A DNA stretch of 64,000 nt from Apostichopus japonicus (GCF_037975245.1 NC_092561.1:8858501-8922500); one strand, 5' to 3'. Positions 1 to 13,463 are shown, numbered from the stretch's first letter. Made by a program: numbers and translations. Notes: a model not told the origin generated them from the sequence alone.

Positions 1-290
1 ATCACCTCTGAAGCCCCTACATAAAAATTCCTGAGGTTTTAGGAAATTTATTTAAAGGTGAATAATAATATCTTGAAAAACGTCAATATTACTTGTCCAT
101 TATAACTCAAGATATGGTTGACTCAATGGAAGCTGGTCTAGCAAATACCTGATTCTTCTTTGCAGTGGATCACATTTACTGTAGGTAGTCTATGGTGTTA
201 TAATGACAAATGATCTTCCAAAATGCTTCATTTATTTTAATCAAAACCAAATTAAACTGCTTATCCACTAGAGAGCCTGTGTAAGAGAAT

Positions 291-762
291 GTGTAAAAAG
301 TAAGATGGCCTGACGTTTTGATCCTAGCAGGATCTTCTTCAGAGTCTAATTTTTTTTTTTCTAAATTTAAGAGAAAAAAACGCCTCTGAAGAAATGTAAA
401 TGTAAATAAAATCTTATATCTAAGCGCACTACGCGCGATGCATCTGTGCACTTTACAAACAATCTAGAATATACAATGACATAAAGCAGTAAATACATAA
501 AACAGTAAATACGTATACCATATACAGATATATACAGGAATATGAGATCGAAAAACGATTAAAAGCAATGGTGAAGAGTAAAGCGATAAAACAGATTGAC
601 TACAAGATCTACAATTTGAATGCAAAAAAAGTGAAAACTCCCATTGAAGCTAGAACCTATAAACCAACACGTCAGAACAACATAAAATCTAAAAAATCCT
701 AGAAACCATCATTATAGAAGATCCTGCTAGGATTGATACGTCAGGCCAACTTACTTTTACAC
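291..762. mobile_element. Foldback/MITE-like element with ~48-bp imperfect inverted ends
   Basis: The left arm (291-340) starts GTGTAAAAAGTAAGATGGCC and includes GATCCTAGCAGGATCTTCTT. The right arm (716-762) is nearly its reverse complement. The ~375-bp interior has no coding potential. No target duplication was clear, so the class is unknown. Confidence 0.6.
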
Positions 763-2209
763 ATTTATTATAATCCTCATGTTGATTTATCCTTCGATCA
801 CATTTAGACTGTTTGCATACAGTAGCTGGCACGGTTTCCTCTATTAAAGAATTTCATCAAAATTCACCTTCCTTTTTCAGAAATAATTATTTGCCTCTCT
901 GAATATGCGACTCAGATGTTATAATTTAAAAAATAGGAAAAGAAAGATTTTTAGCCAAATTGCCATGATGACATCATTCAGTCACTCTGCTAAATTGCCA
1001 GATGCATGAATTCACGAAATACAGTACAACCAAATATGAAAAATTTAAATCTACATCATACAGAATGGTTTTGACTACGTACAGAACACAGACAATTTCC
1101 AGCATTCTTGTATCAAGCACGACTTCACATACTGTAAGTACTCTGGAATGTCCCTTTAAAACACAAACTTACAAAGTTCAAATCCACCACCACAATCATC
1201 ATTAAGGTTTGTCCTCAAATCAACAAAAACTGCACTTGTAAACACAGATACATAGATTTAATGTTTAATAGCAAATAATATTATTTCAAGTCTGAACAAA
1301 GAATAAATGCCAATCTCAGATTAAAAATATCTTAATGTACTCACCTGCCCTATAGATCACTTCATGAAATCTGTGCTCAAGTCTAGCTCGAAACCTAAAA
1401 TGTATGCAAGCTCTGTACGCCTTTCAAGCTCTATCTGCATTGCTTTACAGAAGAGGAGTAAACAACAACGATTTCCCAAGATAAATAAATTTAGAAACTG
1501 TTCACTTGTTGATAACTTACTTCGAATGGCAGAGGAATAATCAGATCACATTTCAAATGAGTATTGTATACCAGTTAATAAACTGACAGTACACAAACTA
1601 GAGTGGCAAGCTGTTACTGTCAACTACTGCGCTTATGAATATTTATATCTAGTAGAGCCAATCACAAACAGAGATGAGGCTGTATGTGAGCAACTGGGTA
1701 AAACTGTGGAAATTTTCAAAAACATTTTTGAAAAACAAAAAAATGTGTCACAGACTGTAAATATCATAAGATTAATAAAGTAAAATATAAAAAAATAAAT
1801 AAACATTTGTGCTTTATGAATATATAATTCTTTGTTATTTCACATATATTTATGAACAAACAATCGACTGACGTTTTAATTTATGCTTTGAATATTACCG
1901 ACATGCTGTGCAATGGAATCGACGCAGAAATCAGAGGGTTTCACTATGCAGTGTTAAAAGGACATGTTGCAGTTGTACAGTTGTAATCTGATATACTTTT
2001 ATGAGTAAATGAGACAATATCTGGGAGTTGGCTCTGTGCTTCAGGTTATACATGTACATACTAACCAAGACATACTTTATTATTTTGTGACTGTTTAAAC
2101 TGAGTTAATGGCATTTATTAGTGATATTCTGGTGGAAGGCAAAGTACTTAAACTATATTGCAGAGCAAAACAATACGTGTTTGACAATCTTGTCCCGATT
2201 AAGATACAT

Positions 2210-2213
<4 letters not shown>

Positions 2214-2293
<80 letters not shown>

Positions 2294-2302
2294 ATATATA
2301 TA
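2214..2302. repeat. (TA)n microsatellite
   Basis: Near-pure AT dinucleotide run, about 88 bp. Confidence 0.95.
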
Positions 2303-4410
2303 CTTACTGTACCTACAGTAGGGTACGTATTGTAATCTTCATACTGTTTTATTCTTGAAACCTGATGTTTGATCTAAGTCTGTCAACCTCTTTTGTATTT
2401 AGAATTTCTGGTACCACCAAACCTTTCAAATGTTTGAGGGGGCATAAACATACAGTATTTTGACATACAGCCATTACAGTGTACTAAAGAGACAACCTGT
2501 TAACAAGTTAACAACCTGTTAACATACTGTACTTTACACGTACCGGTACCGTGTTAATACCGTGAAACTGATAACAACGTCCACGTTAATGCATGGTTTT
2601 AATATCCACCCACGTCATACTGCAAAATGCATATTAAATTTTAATGAGAGTACTTTATTCCTCCAGGCCTTTTTCTTGGCATTCCACCGAACAATTTACA
2701 AGGTCTTACAAATGATTAAATGGAAAACCTTTTAATGGTGTTACACAGAGCAACACTCTGAAACTACACAAAAAGTTATTTTTCCAGATGAATTCTTTCA
2801 AGTTTGTCACATACTGTAATTATTAAAGTTAATGAGGGGCATGCTCAGCACTTGTCATGGACGGACGAGAAAATGAACTTTTGGATCCCTCTTAATAGTC
2901 GGGCAATGTACTGGAGTCAAATTAGTGGGGACAAGAATAAATAGGTTAATTACATATATGCTGAAAGAGTCAAGGTTCTAGTTCCAGATTAATCATGCAA
3001 ATTATGGACTTAATATTAATATTCAAATGTCCTGTCCATGACACTTTGGACCAATTTGTTTTTATAAAGACTTTTTCAAAGTACACTATTAATCTGCTGA
3101 TTTTTAATAAGGAATCTCTGATACTGTACGTACCTGATTGCCATAGAAAGGCAAAAACGAGAATTTGAAAAATCTGTACTTAATCATCCATGTAATTAGC
3201 TAATTAAAATGTGTTACGGAACGGGACATTCTCACATTGTTAACCTCCTCTGTATCAACAAAAGTCTACATTACCTAGACAACCAATTACAGAGTGACTG
3301 GTAATTTAACAGTTTCCAGCATTAACGAGACCATTTCGACCCAGCACTACAATTATAAAGCAGCAAGCACATCCTTATAATCAAGGAACAGTATGTAATA
3401 AAAAATAAAAAAAATTTTTAAATTTTTTATTATCATTCCAACAAGAGTCCAAACAATGTACAATTCATAATAACATATATACTTTATGACCAATAGTCAA
3501 TATTAATGACAGCAACAAATAAATCATTAAACTTCAAATAAAGATTTCCACTTATGCCATCTGATATCAAAAGCATTTTGCTTACAACTAGTTTGATACA
3601 AAAACTTTTCCTTTAAAGTATGTAATAAATTGGTGTGAAACAAAAGTTGTATACATGGCCAGTTTTTCAGAAACAATTTTCTGTGGCCAGATTGCACTAC
3701 AAAGGTACAAATGCTACGGAGCCTTCTGTATGATATATACACTGTATTTCTATTCTAGATAATCCCTATATTTGGAATGCAAATGGAAAACATCCTACAT
3801 AGAAAAACAACAAATTGAATTTATCGATGAAAAGTAGAAATTTAATCACTGTTGGACAAATTACTATATAGACATTGGTTCTGATCTTAGACAGCTCTAC
3901 AAGATTCAACACTTAACTAAGTACTTCTACTTTGTCCAAAATAATTGAAGAAAATTCATGGACTTACTTTATCATTAGCCTAAGTACTATTTAAACAGTG
4001 AGGAACTTTGAGAGGCAGAGGGACTTGCCAACTTCATGTCGACCTATTTTCTATCACTGTACAGTATTTGGCACCATCTTCTGCCATCTAGACAATAATT
4101 ATTAAACTGTGACTGTACCTACCATATAGGCTGTAACCCTACAGACTGTATTACAGTGTACACTGTACAGTAAGTGTCTGTATTCTGTCTGAAGTCTGTT
4201 TCTTGTCTCACGTGTGCAGGCCTAAAGTATGTTCCCCACTTTGAGTAGAATAGACCCCAGAGGTCTACTGTATAGACTGCAAGATCATAGGGTTAGGGGT
4301 TAAGGGATCTATAAGCTGAGCCAAAAGTTGAAACCAGTCTATGAGCTGAAGCTAAATTTAGCATCTTGTGTTTTTCCCTACATCCTCTGAACTCAAAATC
4401 AACACACAAG

Positions 4411-4753
4411 TGGAGACTATTGTGTTATTAGAATGACATGAAAAATGGTTTGAAAACAAACATATTTATTGGGAAAAAAACAGTTTTTTTTTTTTTTTTC
4501 ATGGGCCAAGACTACTGTACATTTTTTAAGCCTCAAATATATCTTATACAGTAGGATATGTTGCCATTGGATCTATGCCTGGAGACTATTGTGCTATTAG
4601 AAATGACACAAAAAATGGTTTGAAAACAAAAATATTTATTGGGAAACAACAGTTTTCTTTTTCTCTTTTTCTTCACGTCCAAAGACTAATGTACGTACCT
4701 TGTTTAAGCCTCAAATATGCAGTATGAAATGTTTCCATTGGATCTATGCCTGC
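4411..4753. repeat. Tandem duplication, ~169-bp unit
   Basis: Two adjacent diverged copies begin with GGAGACTATTGTG at 4412 and 4581 and end with CCATTGGATCTATGCCTG. Confidence 0.85.
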
Positions 4754-7700
4754 CCATTACAGTAGCAACTAAATTGTACCTTAATGAAACCTTTAATTCT
4801 CCTTCAGCTCATAGAATATGAATTATCAGTGGGCTAGGCCTAAGACACTAACTACAGTAGCAAGCATATCATTTGGCTATGACTGTAGGCAAATGTATTT
4901 TTTACTTGTGTTACTCCTTTCATAAGCTAAAGCATTTAGGTCATAAACATTGCCTCTAAAATATCCTAGAATGTCAAATAGCTTTCCTTGCCTTTTTCTT
5001 GTGGAAACAAATGTTCAAAAAAAAATTCAACGATTTGTGTTTTTGTCCACCGTAGGGTGGGTGCATCGATATAAGCAAAAACAGATACTGGTATACCCAC
5101 TGACAAATACCTGGTTTTACCAGGTATACCGGAAATTTTCGCAAAACCACTACTTCCAGCGTTAACTGTACTACATCAAACACTGGCATGAATTGTATGG
5201 ACACTAGTCTAGCCTACAAATGTACGTGCAGCTTTATGACGACAACTTTCCCATGTATGTATTTTCATTTACAGCAACTTATTTACAGATTTGATTAAAA
5301 TGAAAATAAAGTACGCAAAGTCGGTGCTTTTTACGTGTCTTTCATTACAAAGCGAATGTACAGTTCCGTACACTCAATATAAACGGGGCCCGGTCCAACC
5401 ACAAAAAGTACAGCGGCATATAATCAGTATGGGAATTACCAGGTAAGTATTTGGATACTAATGCGTAGAATCGGTATAAGAACAGGTACAGTATGAATAT
5501 ACATAATGCACAGAATCGATTTACAGTAAGAACAACACACCAGGTTAAGTTAAAATGTTCCATGAGGGTTGAAGTGCAGAATCGATATTCATATTGCAGA
5601 AGGCAGAGTTACTAAGTACTAACAAAAACAATTTATATGAATATATGTATTGAGCAGAATCCATTTCTTCCCAAAATAACTTGAGCATTTGACAAACTAC
5701 GTGCAGAACCAATTTCCAGAAACTGTACTTGCAAGTACAGTAGAACTATGATGAAGTTTTAAAGCAATTAGCCCAGTTAGCAAAGTGTGGGTTTTATTAT
5801 ACAACGTGACTGGGGAATGACTTTAATTTGTCACGTAGCGGTCTGTTAATTTAAAGAACTTTGGGGGATTCCTTTCTTTGAAATGGTATTCTCAAATGTT
5901 AAGAGAGTGACATCTTAGAACCGCAAAAGCTCTGTGGCAATGTGGAGTAGTGAGATAGAGACCAGATTATCCCATCAATTAGTTTAGTATGGATTGTTTT
6001 AAAACTTAGATGAAACTTTGCTGATCTCTCTGACAGTAGGTACAGAAAGCTGGACATTCAAAACTCTACTCACTTGTCTTAGACCTACCTCAAGCACATC
6101 TTACCAGCCTTGGTCTCTCTTAGTTTATGGCTAAAAGAAACTGCAGATTCCTCGCTAGACAAAAATGCTTGTTTCGGATATATATACCTGGTATTTGTGG
6201 TATATTTTTTTATGACAAATTTTGATACCGTCAGTATGGGTATGAATGAAATACCAGGTGTACCTGGTATATCGATATACTGTACCAACGCACCCCTAGT
6301 TCACAGGCATCAAAAGTATGTTACATTGAATCTTTATACTTGTACCTTTCCCTTGATGTACAGTATGGCACATTTGTGTTATTTTCTTATGGGACTCGGT
6401 AAAACTTGATAAAGCCTAGCACTTTTGGACAAAGAATTTTCTCTTTTCGCAAAAATTCCTAAGCGTTCAAGTGACTACAGGTCACCCTGTGACATCATTG
6501 TGCGGAGTTGGTTGAGGAAAACTTTTGATCAATCTATTCACTTCAGCACTAACATGATGCCGATACGACACTGTCATATACTGTTAATATTAAAATGCCA
6601 ACGAATTGTGTAGTAGGAGGTTGCAAAAACACTTTTTCTTTCAAACCGACGAAAAACATCGCAGGCTTTGGATTGATAATATTGCATCCACTGACTGGAA
6701 ACTAACTGCAACACGATTAATTGCAACAACAAATGAATAAATACCCGAGATGTTGCCATATTTCACAAGGAAGGCATTTCAATTGCAGTAAGACCTTGAT
6801 ATCGTAAGGCACAGTTTGTATTGTGGCCTATTAATTAGCAACGAATCTGATGAAATATATGATGTTGAGGCAGTTTTTTTTTACCATAACTTCCTTTAAT
6901 TGACGAATTGCTACCCAAAATGGGTTTATCAATGTGTGATCAATTCTAACAACTATTTCTTTTTCTTGTCACTGCATGTTTATCGGAAAATTGATTTTAA
7001 TAAACTTTTCACCTTCTTACTAGATGTATATGGAAAGTCCATTGTTATTGTTTTGCATTCGCGGTACACTTAACGCATCATGTTTCTGGTCAGTGAGAAT
7101 CTGCTAACATTGACATCAAATATCTTTAAATTACTGATTCTTTCGACGTAAAAAGAACCACAGTTTTGTTTGTGAACTCAATACCTTGAGTATGAAAAAG
7201 AAAAAGGATTTTTTTCTGCTGCCAACAGTGGATTTTAAAGTTAGAGGGCAACACACTTAAAGCCTTTGTTATTGACAACCTCCAAACGTATCCCTGCTGG
7301 GTTTGAGACATTTAATTTGATTGTGTACCAATCACCATTTGTGAGGCCTATGTTTGCCTAACTTTGATAGCCACTTGGTCTAACTGCTACTGTCCGTGTT
7401 ATGCCTACTGAACTGCCTAGCATATCACTAGGCCTAGCCTACTGTAACTTGTTAGCCAGTCGGAGTCCGGACTACTGACACTGTACACACTTGTGGATCA
7501 AACATATAATCACATAGGTTACTGACATTAGTTTACAAACTTACTGTATTGGTGATTGTCTCCAATCGCACATAGTTTCAATCACTTGCAGTTGATGATT
7601 ATTCTACTCAACATTATTTCGTTGGGTCTCGTAAGAGCAAAACCTTTGAAGTTAGGGAAATGTACAATCCAGGGCTACCATAGGACTGGTATTACTGTAA

Positions 7701-7940
7701 TAAACACAGATGATTACCTTTCAATTCAGTACGTTCGGTGTATAGTTCTTACGGGAAAACCTTCTGTTTATAGCTCCATGTACAAAGCAAATCTTGTCGC
7801 TTGTTATGTAACGTCCTGTCCACAAGTGACGTCACGACATGCTCATTGCGCAATCACATGAATCAAACAGAATGGTCCACATACGGAAAAGCCGTATGTA
7901 CTGCATGCTCTGGTCACACACAGAGCACCTATGGCGGGCC

Positions 7941-8946
7941 GCGAATATTTTTTTCCCAAACTGAACTGACACTGAAATTATTTCCTCGATTCTGATTGGT
8001 TATCAGCGAGCACGTGATATACTTTAGTTTTCAACATGGATCCTCCATAATCTGTCGATATCAGTATGATCAACACAATCAAATTCAAGATATTAACATT
8101 AGCAACTTTCCAGAACTTTTAGTAGGTATATTTGAACGAAAGTATAGAGTGAAGCAACTATTCCCAACTACTGCGCCCATTATAGGCAGTCCTCGTTCGT
8201 TTGTTTACTCGCTTGACTCCGCTCTACGCAACACATACATGTAATGTAGCCTATTGTACTGTGTATAGTATACAACACAATAACACACAGTGCATTTGTA
8301 ATTGTATACATGTAGCCGATGTACATATGTACCGTGGTGTTTGGTTGCGATACTTTTAGTTTTATAATCATAAATTCAAAATGTATTCAGTCAATGAATC
8401 ATGATAGGCCTATTCGAATATGTAGTGGCCATGAAGACGCGCGAGCGAGTGTGTGTCAGCCAGTGAGTGTACACAAACATGGCATTTGACGATATGTCTG
8501 TGTCTTTTGACTTGTTAACTAGTTGTATATAGCATTATAACCTATACGTACGTAACCACATATGTTTACCTGCACAATTAGAAGTTCTTATACATGGTGA
8601 CATAGTAGGCCTGCATTAACCGTATATACGTATTCGTACTAGTTCGTACGAGATCTCAAATTCACTAATATAGGCCCTACCGCCCTTGCAGTAGCTCTTG
8701 ATAACTGGAAGCCTCACATTGTATCTACATGTAGGCACACTTAGGCCTACATACTTTAACTTAGCCTGTATATGGCGTACACACGTATTTTTGACATGAT
8801 GCGGCCCATGAGGATTGGTATGATCAACACTAACAGTGTCACATACATTCATTCATAAACGCCGACTACCATTCCGGTTTTGATCAGCCAATCAGAATCG
8901 AGGAAATAATTTCAGTGTCAGTTCAGTTTGGGAAAAAAATATTCGC
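7941..8946. mobile_element. Element A: MULE-like non-autonomous transposon, 59-bp perfect TIRs
   Basis: 7941-7999 and 8888-8946 are exact reverse complements starting GCGAATATTTTTTTCCC. TGGCGGGCC flanks both ends as a 9-bp target duplication. Long TIRs plus a 9-bp duplication fit Mutator-like elements (inference). No transposase ORF in 1006 bp. Confidence 0.85.
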
Positions 8947-8955
8947 TGGCGGGCC

Positions 8956-9990
8956 GCGAATTTCTTTTTCCTGAACCTTTCGGGCAGTGTACGTGGAGTT
9001 TAGCCAATCAGAGCGAGGCTGTGTTGATGACGTACTACAGTAAAGATAGCGGCGTGCTTACCAAATGTTGAAGTGCATGGGGAAATCACATTCGATAAGT
9101 CAACATAATTGTTGTACTACAGCAGAAAGTATTGAGTTATATAGGTCTTGCACTAATAACATTATACTGAATCATTGTGCACAACTTACGTGACGTTTGC
9201 ATCGGTTTTTGTTGAAAAACGGCGATGTATGATCGCTGTCTGATGTACAAATTTACAATGTCTTCAGATTGACATGACACTGTACTCAGTACTGTAGTAC
9301 TGGTACAGTAGTATGTTACGTACTTACAGTTTACACACATCTACACAGCAATATTTGTACACAGGGGTACAGTCCTATAGCACCTCCTTGTGAGAGACGA
9401 GGTCCAGTAATTAACGGTTTATTGTGGAAACTGCCAAATGTTTGTTGTAAACTGATGAGCGAATTAGGTAAATAAGAGTGCAAGTACTGCCCTTGTTTTA
9501 TTATGCAATAAATCCTCTCTCTTTAATTGTTCCAGAATGAATATCTGTTTCCCTTGTCTTTTATTCTAGCAAGTCATCTGCCTTTAAATTAAGATAAACT
9601 TTCCTAAAACGGATGTACCACATTTTGGGGCTGAGACCGATTTCCCTCTAATAAGATCTAGAAGGAATATAAACAAAAGAAACTATATATATTTTCGCCA
9701 CACTATCTACGGAGATGACCATGCACTAAAACCATGACATAACTTATAATATCGATTTTCAATTCATGATATAATACTTGGACATAACTACTTGAACATG
9801 AGAAAAAGTGGGGGGAAAATCCACACCGGGGCTCGAACTCGCGCTCTTTCGTTTTCCACCTTATGTTATTGAGGGGACGCATTTACCCGACTGACCATCT
9901 TTACTGAGTAGTACGTCATCAACACAGCCTCGCTCTGATTGGCTAAACTCCACGTACACTGCCCGAAAGGTTCAGGAAAAAGAAATTCGC
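8956..9990. mobile_element. Element B: MULE-like non-autonomous transposon, 83-bp perfect TIRs
   Basis: 8956-9038 and 9908-9990 are exact reverse complements starting GCGAATTTCTTTTTCC, again flanked by TGGCGGGCC. Length 1035 bp, no transposase ORF. The arm shares with A only the first bases and an oppositely oriented CCAATCAGA/GCGAGG motif. A tRNA-like sequence lies inside near the right end. Confidence 0.85.
9822..9905 (-). ncRNA. tRNA-like sequence (SINE or tRNA pseudogene) inside element B
   Basis: On the minus strand an A-box-like TGGTCAGTCGGG and, about 45 nt on, a B-box-like GAGTTCGAGCCCC. No convincing acceptor stem, so a tRNA relic rather than a functional tRNA. Confidence 0.45.
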
Positions 9991-10372
9991 TGGCGGGCCA
10001 TCAGTCTCAAATCATGGGAGATCGACTTATACCGATTTAAATCGACATATACCAGTTTCCTTCGACATATACCAGTTTCCCTCGACTTATACCAGTTTCA
10101 TTCTACATATCATCGATTTATTTTACTTATCATCGATTTAAATCGATGATAAGTAAAATAAATCGATGATATGTCGAAGTAAACTGGTATATGTCGATTT
10201 AAATCGATGATATGTAGAATGAAACTGGTATATGTCGATTTAAATCGATGATATGTAGAATGAAACTGGTATAAGTCGAAGGAAACTGGTATATGTCGAA
10301 GGAAACTGGTATATGTCGATTTAAATCGGTATAAGTCGATCTCCCATGATTTGAGACTGATGGCCCGCCATA
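9991..10372. mobile_element. Element C: main body of a long hairpin element
   Basis: Two arms of ~130 bp are almost exact reverse complements, from TGGCGGGCCATCAGTCTC inward. The arms and centre are built from repeats such as GACATATACCAGTTTCC and ATCGATTTAAATCGAT. A transcript would fold into one long hairpin. Non-coding. Confidence 0.85.
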
Positions 10373-10396
10373 AGCACCAACATTATCATCAGTTTT

Positions 10397-10609
10397 GTAC
10401 GGCGGTCATAAGGTGACATGCGAGATATTGAATTTTTATCGAGACACCGAGTTACGCTAATTTGACGTCTCGGTAAAATTTGTGAAAACGTCGAGTTGCT
10501 ATGTTACACATGACTCGGCATCTCGACAAAAATCAACATTTTGTCGAGATGACGTGTTATTCTAACAAGGTAACTCTACATCTCGTATGTCACCTAATGA
10601 CCGCCGTAC
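10397..10609. mobile_element. Short MITE, ~30-bp TIRs
   Basis: Starts GTACGGCGGTCATAAGGTGA and ends with its near reverse complement (TCACCTAATGACCGCCGTAC). TTTT lies on both sides, a possible short target duplication. The interior repeats CTCGRCATCTCG-like motifs. Confidence 0.7.
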
Positions 10610-11909
10610 TTTTGGCCTGAAATTTTAAAATGCTTACAAATATTGCTGAAAGGTTTCAAAAGTGCACTGCTGGTAGTTTTGTATCTCCTAGTTACGTCCA
10701 GATATGTAATATTACACAATGAAATGTTTCAGTGAAGAAAAATACCGTGCGTCACGTGGCGGTGAAAGGCTTGTTGAAGTTGGAACATCAGTGACCAATA
10801 TTATTATACTTTGCAGCCAGCGTAACAGTAAGCGTAACCAGACTTATGCATATAGTAAGCACTTGGAAACTGTACGATATTGTGGACTTCAGAGATTTCA
10901 GAGCTTTCAAAATTTATCCAAATCGGCCGAAAATTCCGCCATATGTAAAAAATTATATAAAAATGTTCAAAATTCTGCATATTATTAGCCTTATATTGAT
11001 TCGTTGGGTAGAAATTAGTCAAGTAGGTAATAACTCACTCAAAGTAGAAGCTAATTCTAGGGTGGCCGCCTATATAGCTAGTCAAATTCATGGTACCGAA
11101 TGGCAGTAGCCAGTAATACAAACAAACGTAGCCTACTACAATTTGGTAGTTTACATTCTTGTTCGATATTGTGGCTCTATGCAGGATGTCGGCGAAGAAA
11201 GCTTTTCAATAGTAGGGGGGGGGGGGGTTAGGCGTAAATATATATATTTACCGCTATGCCTATGAAATTTAGTTTAGTCCTAACTGGGAATGAGATATTC
11301 CAATTTCTACACTTCTGAAAGTTTGTGTGAGATCCATTTCCGTTGTTCTCCAAATTCTCCCCTCTCATGCCCCCCCCCCCTTTCACTGCCTCTCTTACCT
11401 CTCTTACCTCTCTCTTTTTCTTCTCTCTATATTTTAAGGATCGAGGGGCGGTGACCGCCAACCCCCCTCCCTCCCCTGGCTAAGCGCTTTGTCAGTAATA
11501 TTAACCCCTCTGGGCTCTGTTATGTACTGTTTACAGTATATAAATGTATCGTTCAAACTTTTTGTTCAAACGCCTATATGTATTTCTTTATAATTATAGT
11601 TGATTCAGTTTTTTCAGTAAAATTTGTTATTTGTAGAAACAAATTTAGAAATTGGATAAACTTAGAAAATCATAAATGGTATAGCGATGGAATTTTGACA
11701 ATTGCGTTCAATGTTTCGTCCTTTCAATTGTTTTGTCGGAAGTTTTCAGTTTGGTCTGGACTATTCTTTCAAGAGTACAGTTAAGTTATCCCATTGTCTA
11801 TGATTTACTATAATTATGAATTAAATAAATTTGTATATGAAGCTCAGTTTCATCAACTAAGGCTTTATTGACTCAGCCACTACAAAACTTTTCATAGTCC
11901 GCCGGTTTT

Positions 11910-12204
11910 CAGGCGCGTAGCCAAGGGGAGGGGGCGAAGGGGGGGAAGCCCCCCCCTTGAGCATATTTTTTATTTTTATTTTTTGGAAGGTTTTTGTGAT
12001 ATCGCTAGTATTTTCCAGAGAGAAAATGCTAAGATGCAACTTTCAAGGCCTGGGAAATGCCATTTCCAGCAATCTGGGAGGCATTTTCAGCCGATTTTTT
12101 TTTGTACGCTTCGCGCCAATCATGGTGGCGCTACGCTTAGGTAGTTTGCGATGCCGAATCTACAGTTTCACCCATCCCTTGACAAATTCCTGGCTACGCG
12201 CCTG
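11910..12204. mobile_element. hAT-type MITE (295 bp)
   Basis: Ends CAGGCGCGTAGCCA and TGGCTACGCGCCTG are exact inverted repeats. The 8-bp flanks CCGGTTTT and CCGGTTTC match 7 of 8, the duplication length of hAT transposons. No coding capacity. Confidence 0.8.
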
Positions 12205-13463
12205 CCGGTTTCATAACATTAATCGGCTTAAATCTGTATAGTCGTTGGAAACAATAGGCCTGTTTCGGTTAGGCCTATTCTAACGACTGATCAGTCGGTG
12301 TGAATTCACAAGAGTGATGTTGAAGAAAATAAACATAGTAATATATCATGCTGCAGCTTCCAAGAAACAATATCGGTGTAACTTCGGACGCGCGATTTCA
12401 GGATGCATATAGTTATAAATATACACATGCTATAACAAGCATGGTATACAACAGTTCATCTCGTTGGGTAGCGTGTGTGGCGAAGGGAGGGGTATGGGGG
12501 TGGGGTGGGGTGGATGGTCCACGGAGCGATGACTGAAAGCAAAATGATAGGATAATATTTAAATTGAGAAAAAAATTGGCTGGTATTAATTTGATAATTC
12601 CAGTCAATTATACGGACTGACGTCAACCGCGAACTGGATTAACTTAGCCATTAAATGAATTTTGTAATTTTCGTCCAATATATTTTTTGCCCACCGATGT
12701 CATTTGAGGGGAAACTTGGTTGGGGGGTAAGACGTTTGGCCGGGGAAAGCTGCCCCCACCTCCCTTCCCGCTGGTTACCCACCTGTTTGTAGCATTTAAA
12801 AAAATTAGACCTCAAATCGTACATGCTGTGGCATATTTATACTATATAATAAGCTCTAAACGCCAAGTTGTGCAAATAAATACTCTTTATTTTTGTGTGA
12901 GGTTGAAAGCAGTGGAGGGGTGTATACCGCAACTCTAGCAGGCACGGATCCATACATATCTTCCAGGCTGAATGTGAGAGAGACCTCCACGACTGAACCA
13001 TTCCCATTCGACTGACGATGGAAGGTTGGTCCCCTCCCCCTCCCTACCCTAACCCCCCACTCTGTCTTTGCTCATGCAACTGATAATCAGCCGTCTCGCC
13101 ATGAATTATATTGTTGTCGTATACAGCGGAGAAGACCCACCACAAGGGTGAATGTCTAAGAGGCAGACACGAGGAAGTTCATCTTCTTCCGATGCACTCG
13201 CAAGGTGACGAGGATGGATCAATACCCAAAAAAATGCCTATTGCAATCGACAAGTGAGGGAAGGAGAAATAGCAATGAGATAGGTACCACCTTATTCCTT
13301 TGTATATTAAAGTATTAATACTCAATTGGGTGAGGGGTGGAGGAGGGGTCAAGACCATCGAGGAAGGATACAAGGGCTGCTAGCCCATTATCGCCGCGGT
13401 CAGTATTAAAAGAGTGACTTGAACTAACTTTAAACAAAAGCAAAAAGTATTGTAACGGACTTA

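Larger units (their letters stand above)
1..7929. other. Intergenic, no gene recognised
   Basis: Only short open frames without recognisable domains or paired splice sites. It holds the inverted-repeat element at 291-762, a (TA)n tract at 2214-2302 and a duplicated block at 4411-4753. The palindromes TACTGTAC and AGGCCTA recur often. Confidence 0.6.
7924..10378. mobile_element. Nested transposon stack: foldback element C interrupted by A and B
   Basis: Outer element C has ends TATGGCGGGCC (7930-7940) and GGCCCGCCATA (10362-10372), flanked by the direct repeat AGCACC (7924-7929 and 10373-10378). Its left end is cut at one point by element B and then by element A. Each insertion duplicates TGGCGGGCC, so this 9-mer stands at 7932-7940, 8947-8955 and 9991-9999. 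Without the insertions, C would be about 390 bp. Confidence 0.85.

Noticed and set aside
2108..2335. Open frames made of YIYIYI repeats, also at 31479-31751
   Set aside because: Translation of (TA)n microsatellites.
5050..6295. Two TACCTGGTATA/GGTATACC-rich segments that look like inverted copies of one repeat
   Set aside because: Similarity is limited to short palindromic words and ends could not be defined.
7556..7861. 101-codon frame with a hydrophobic N-terminal stretch
   Set aside because: No ATG at the frame start, no recognisable domain and no paired exon; likely chance.
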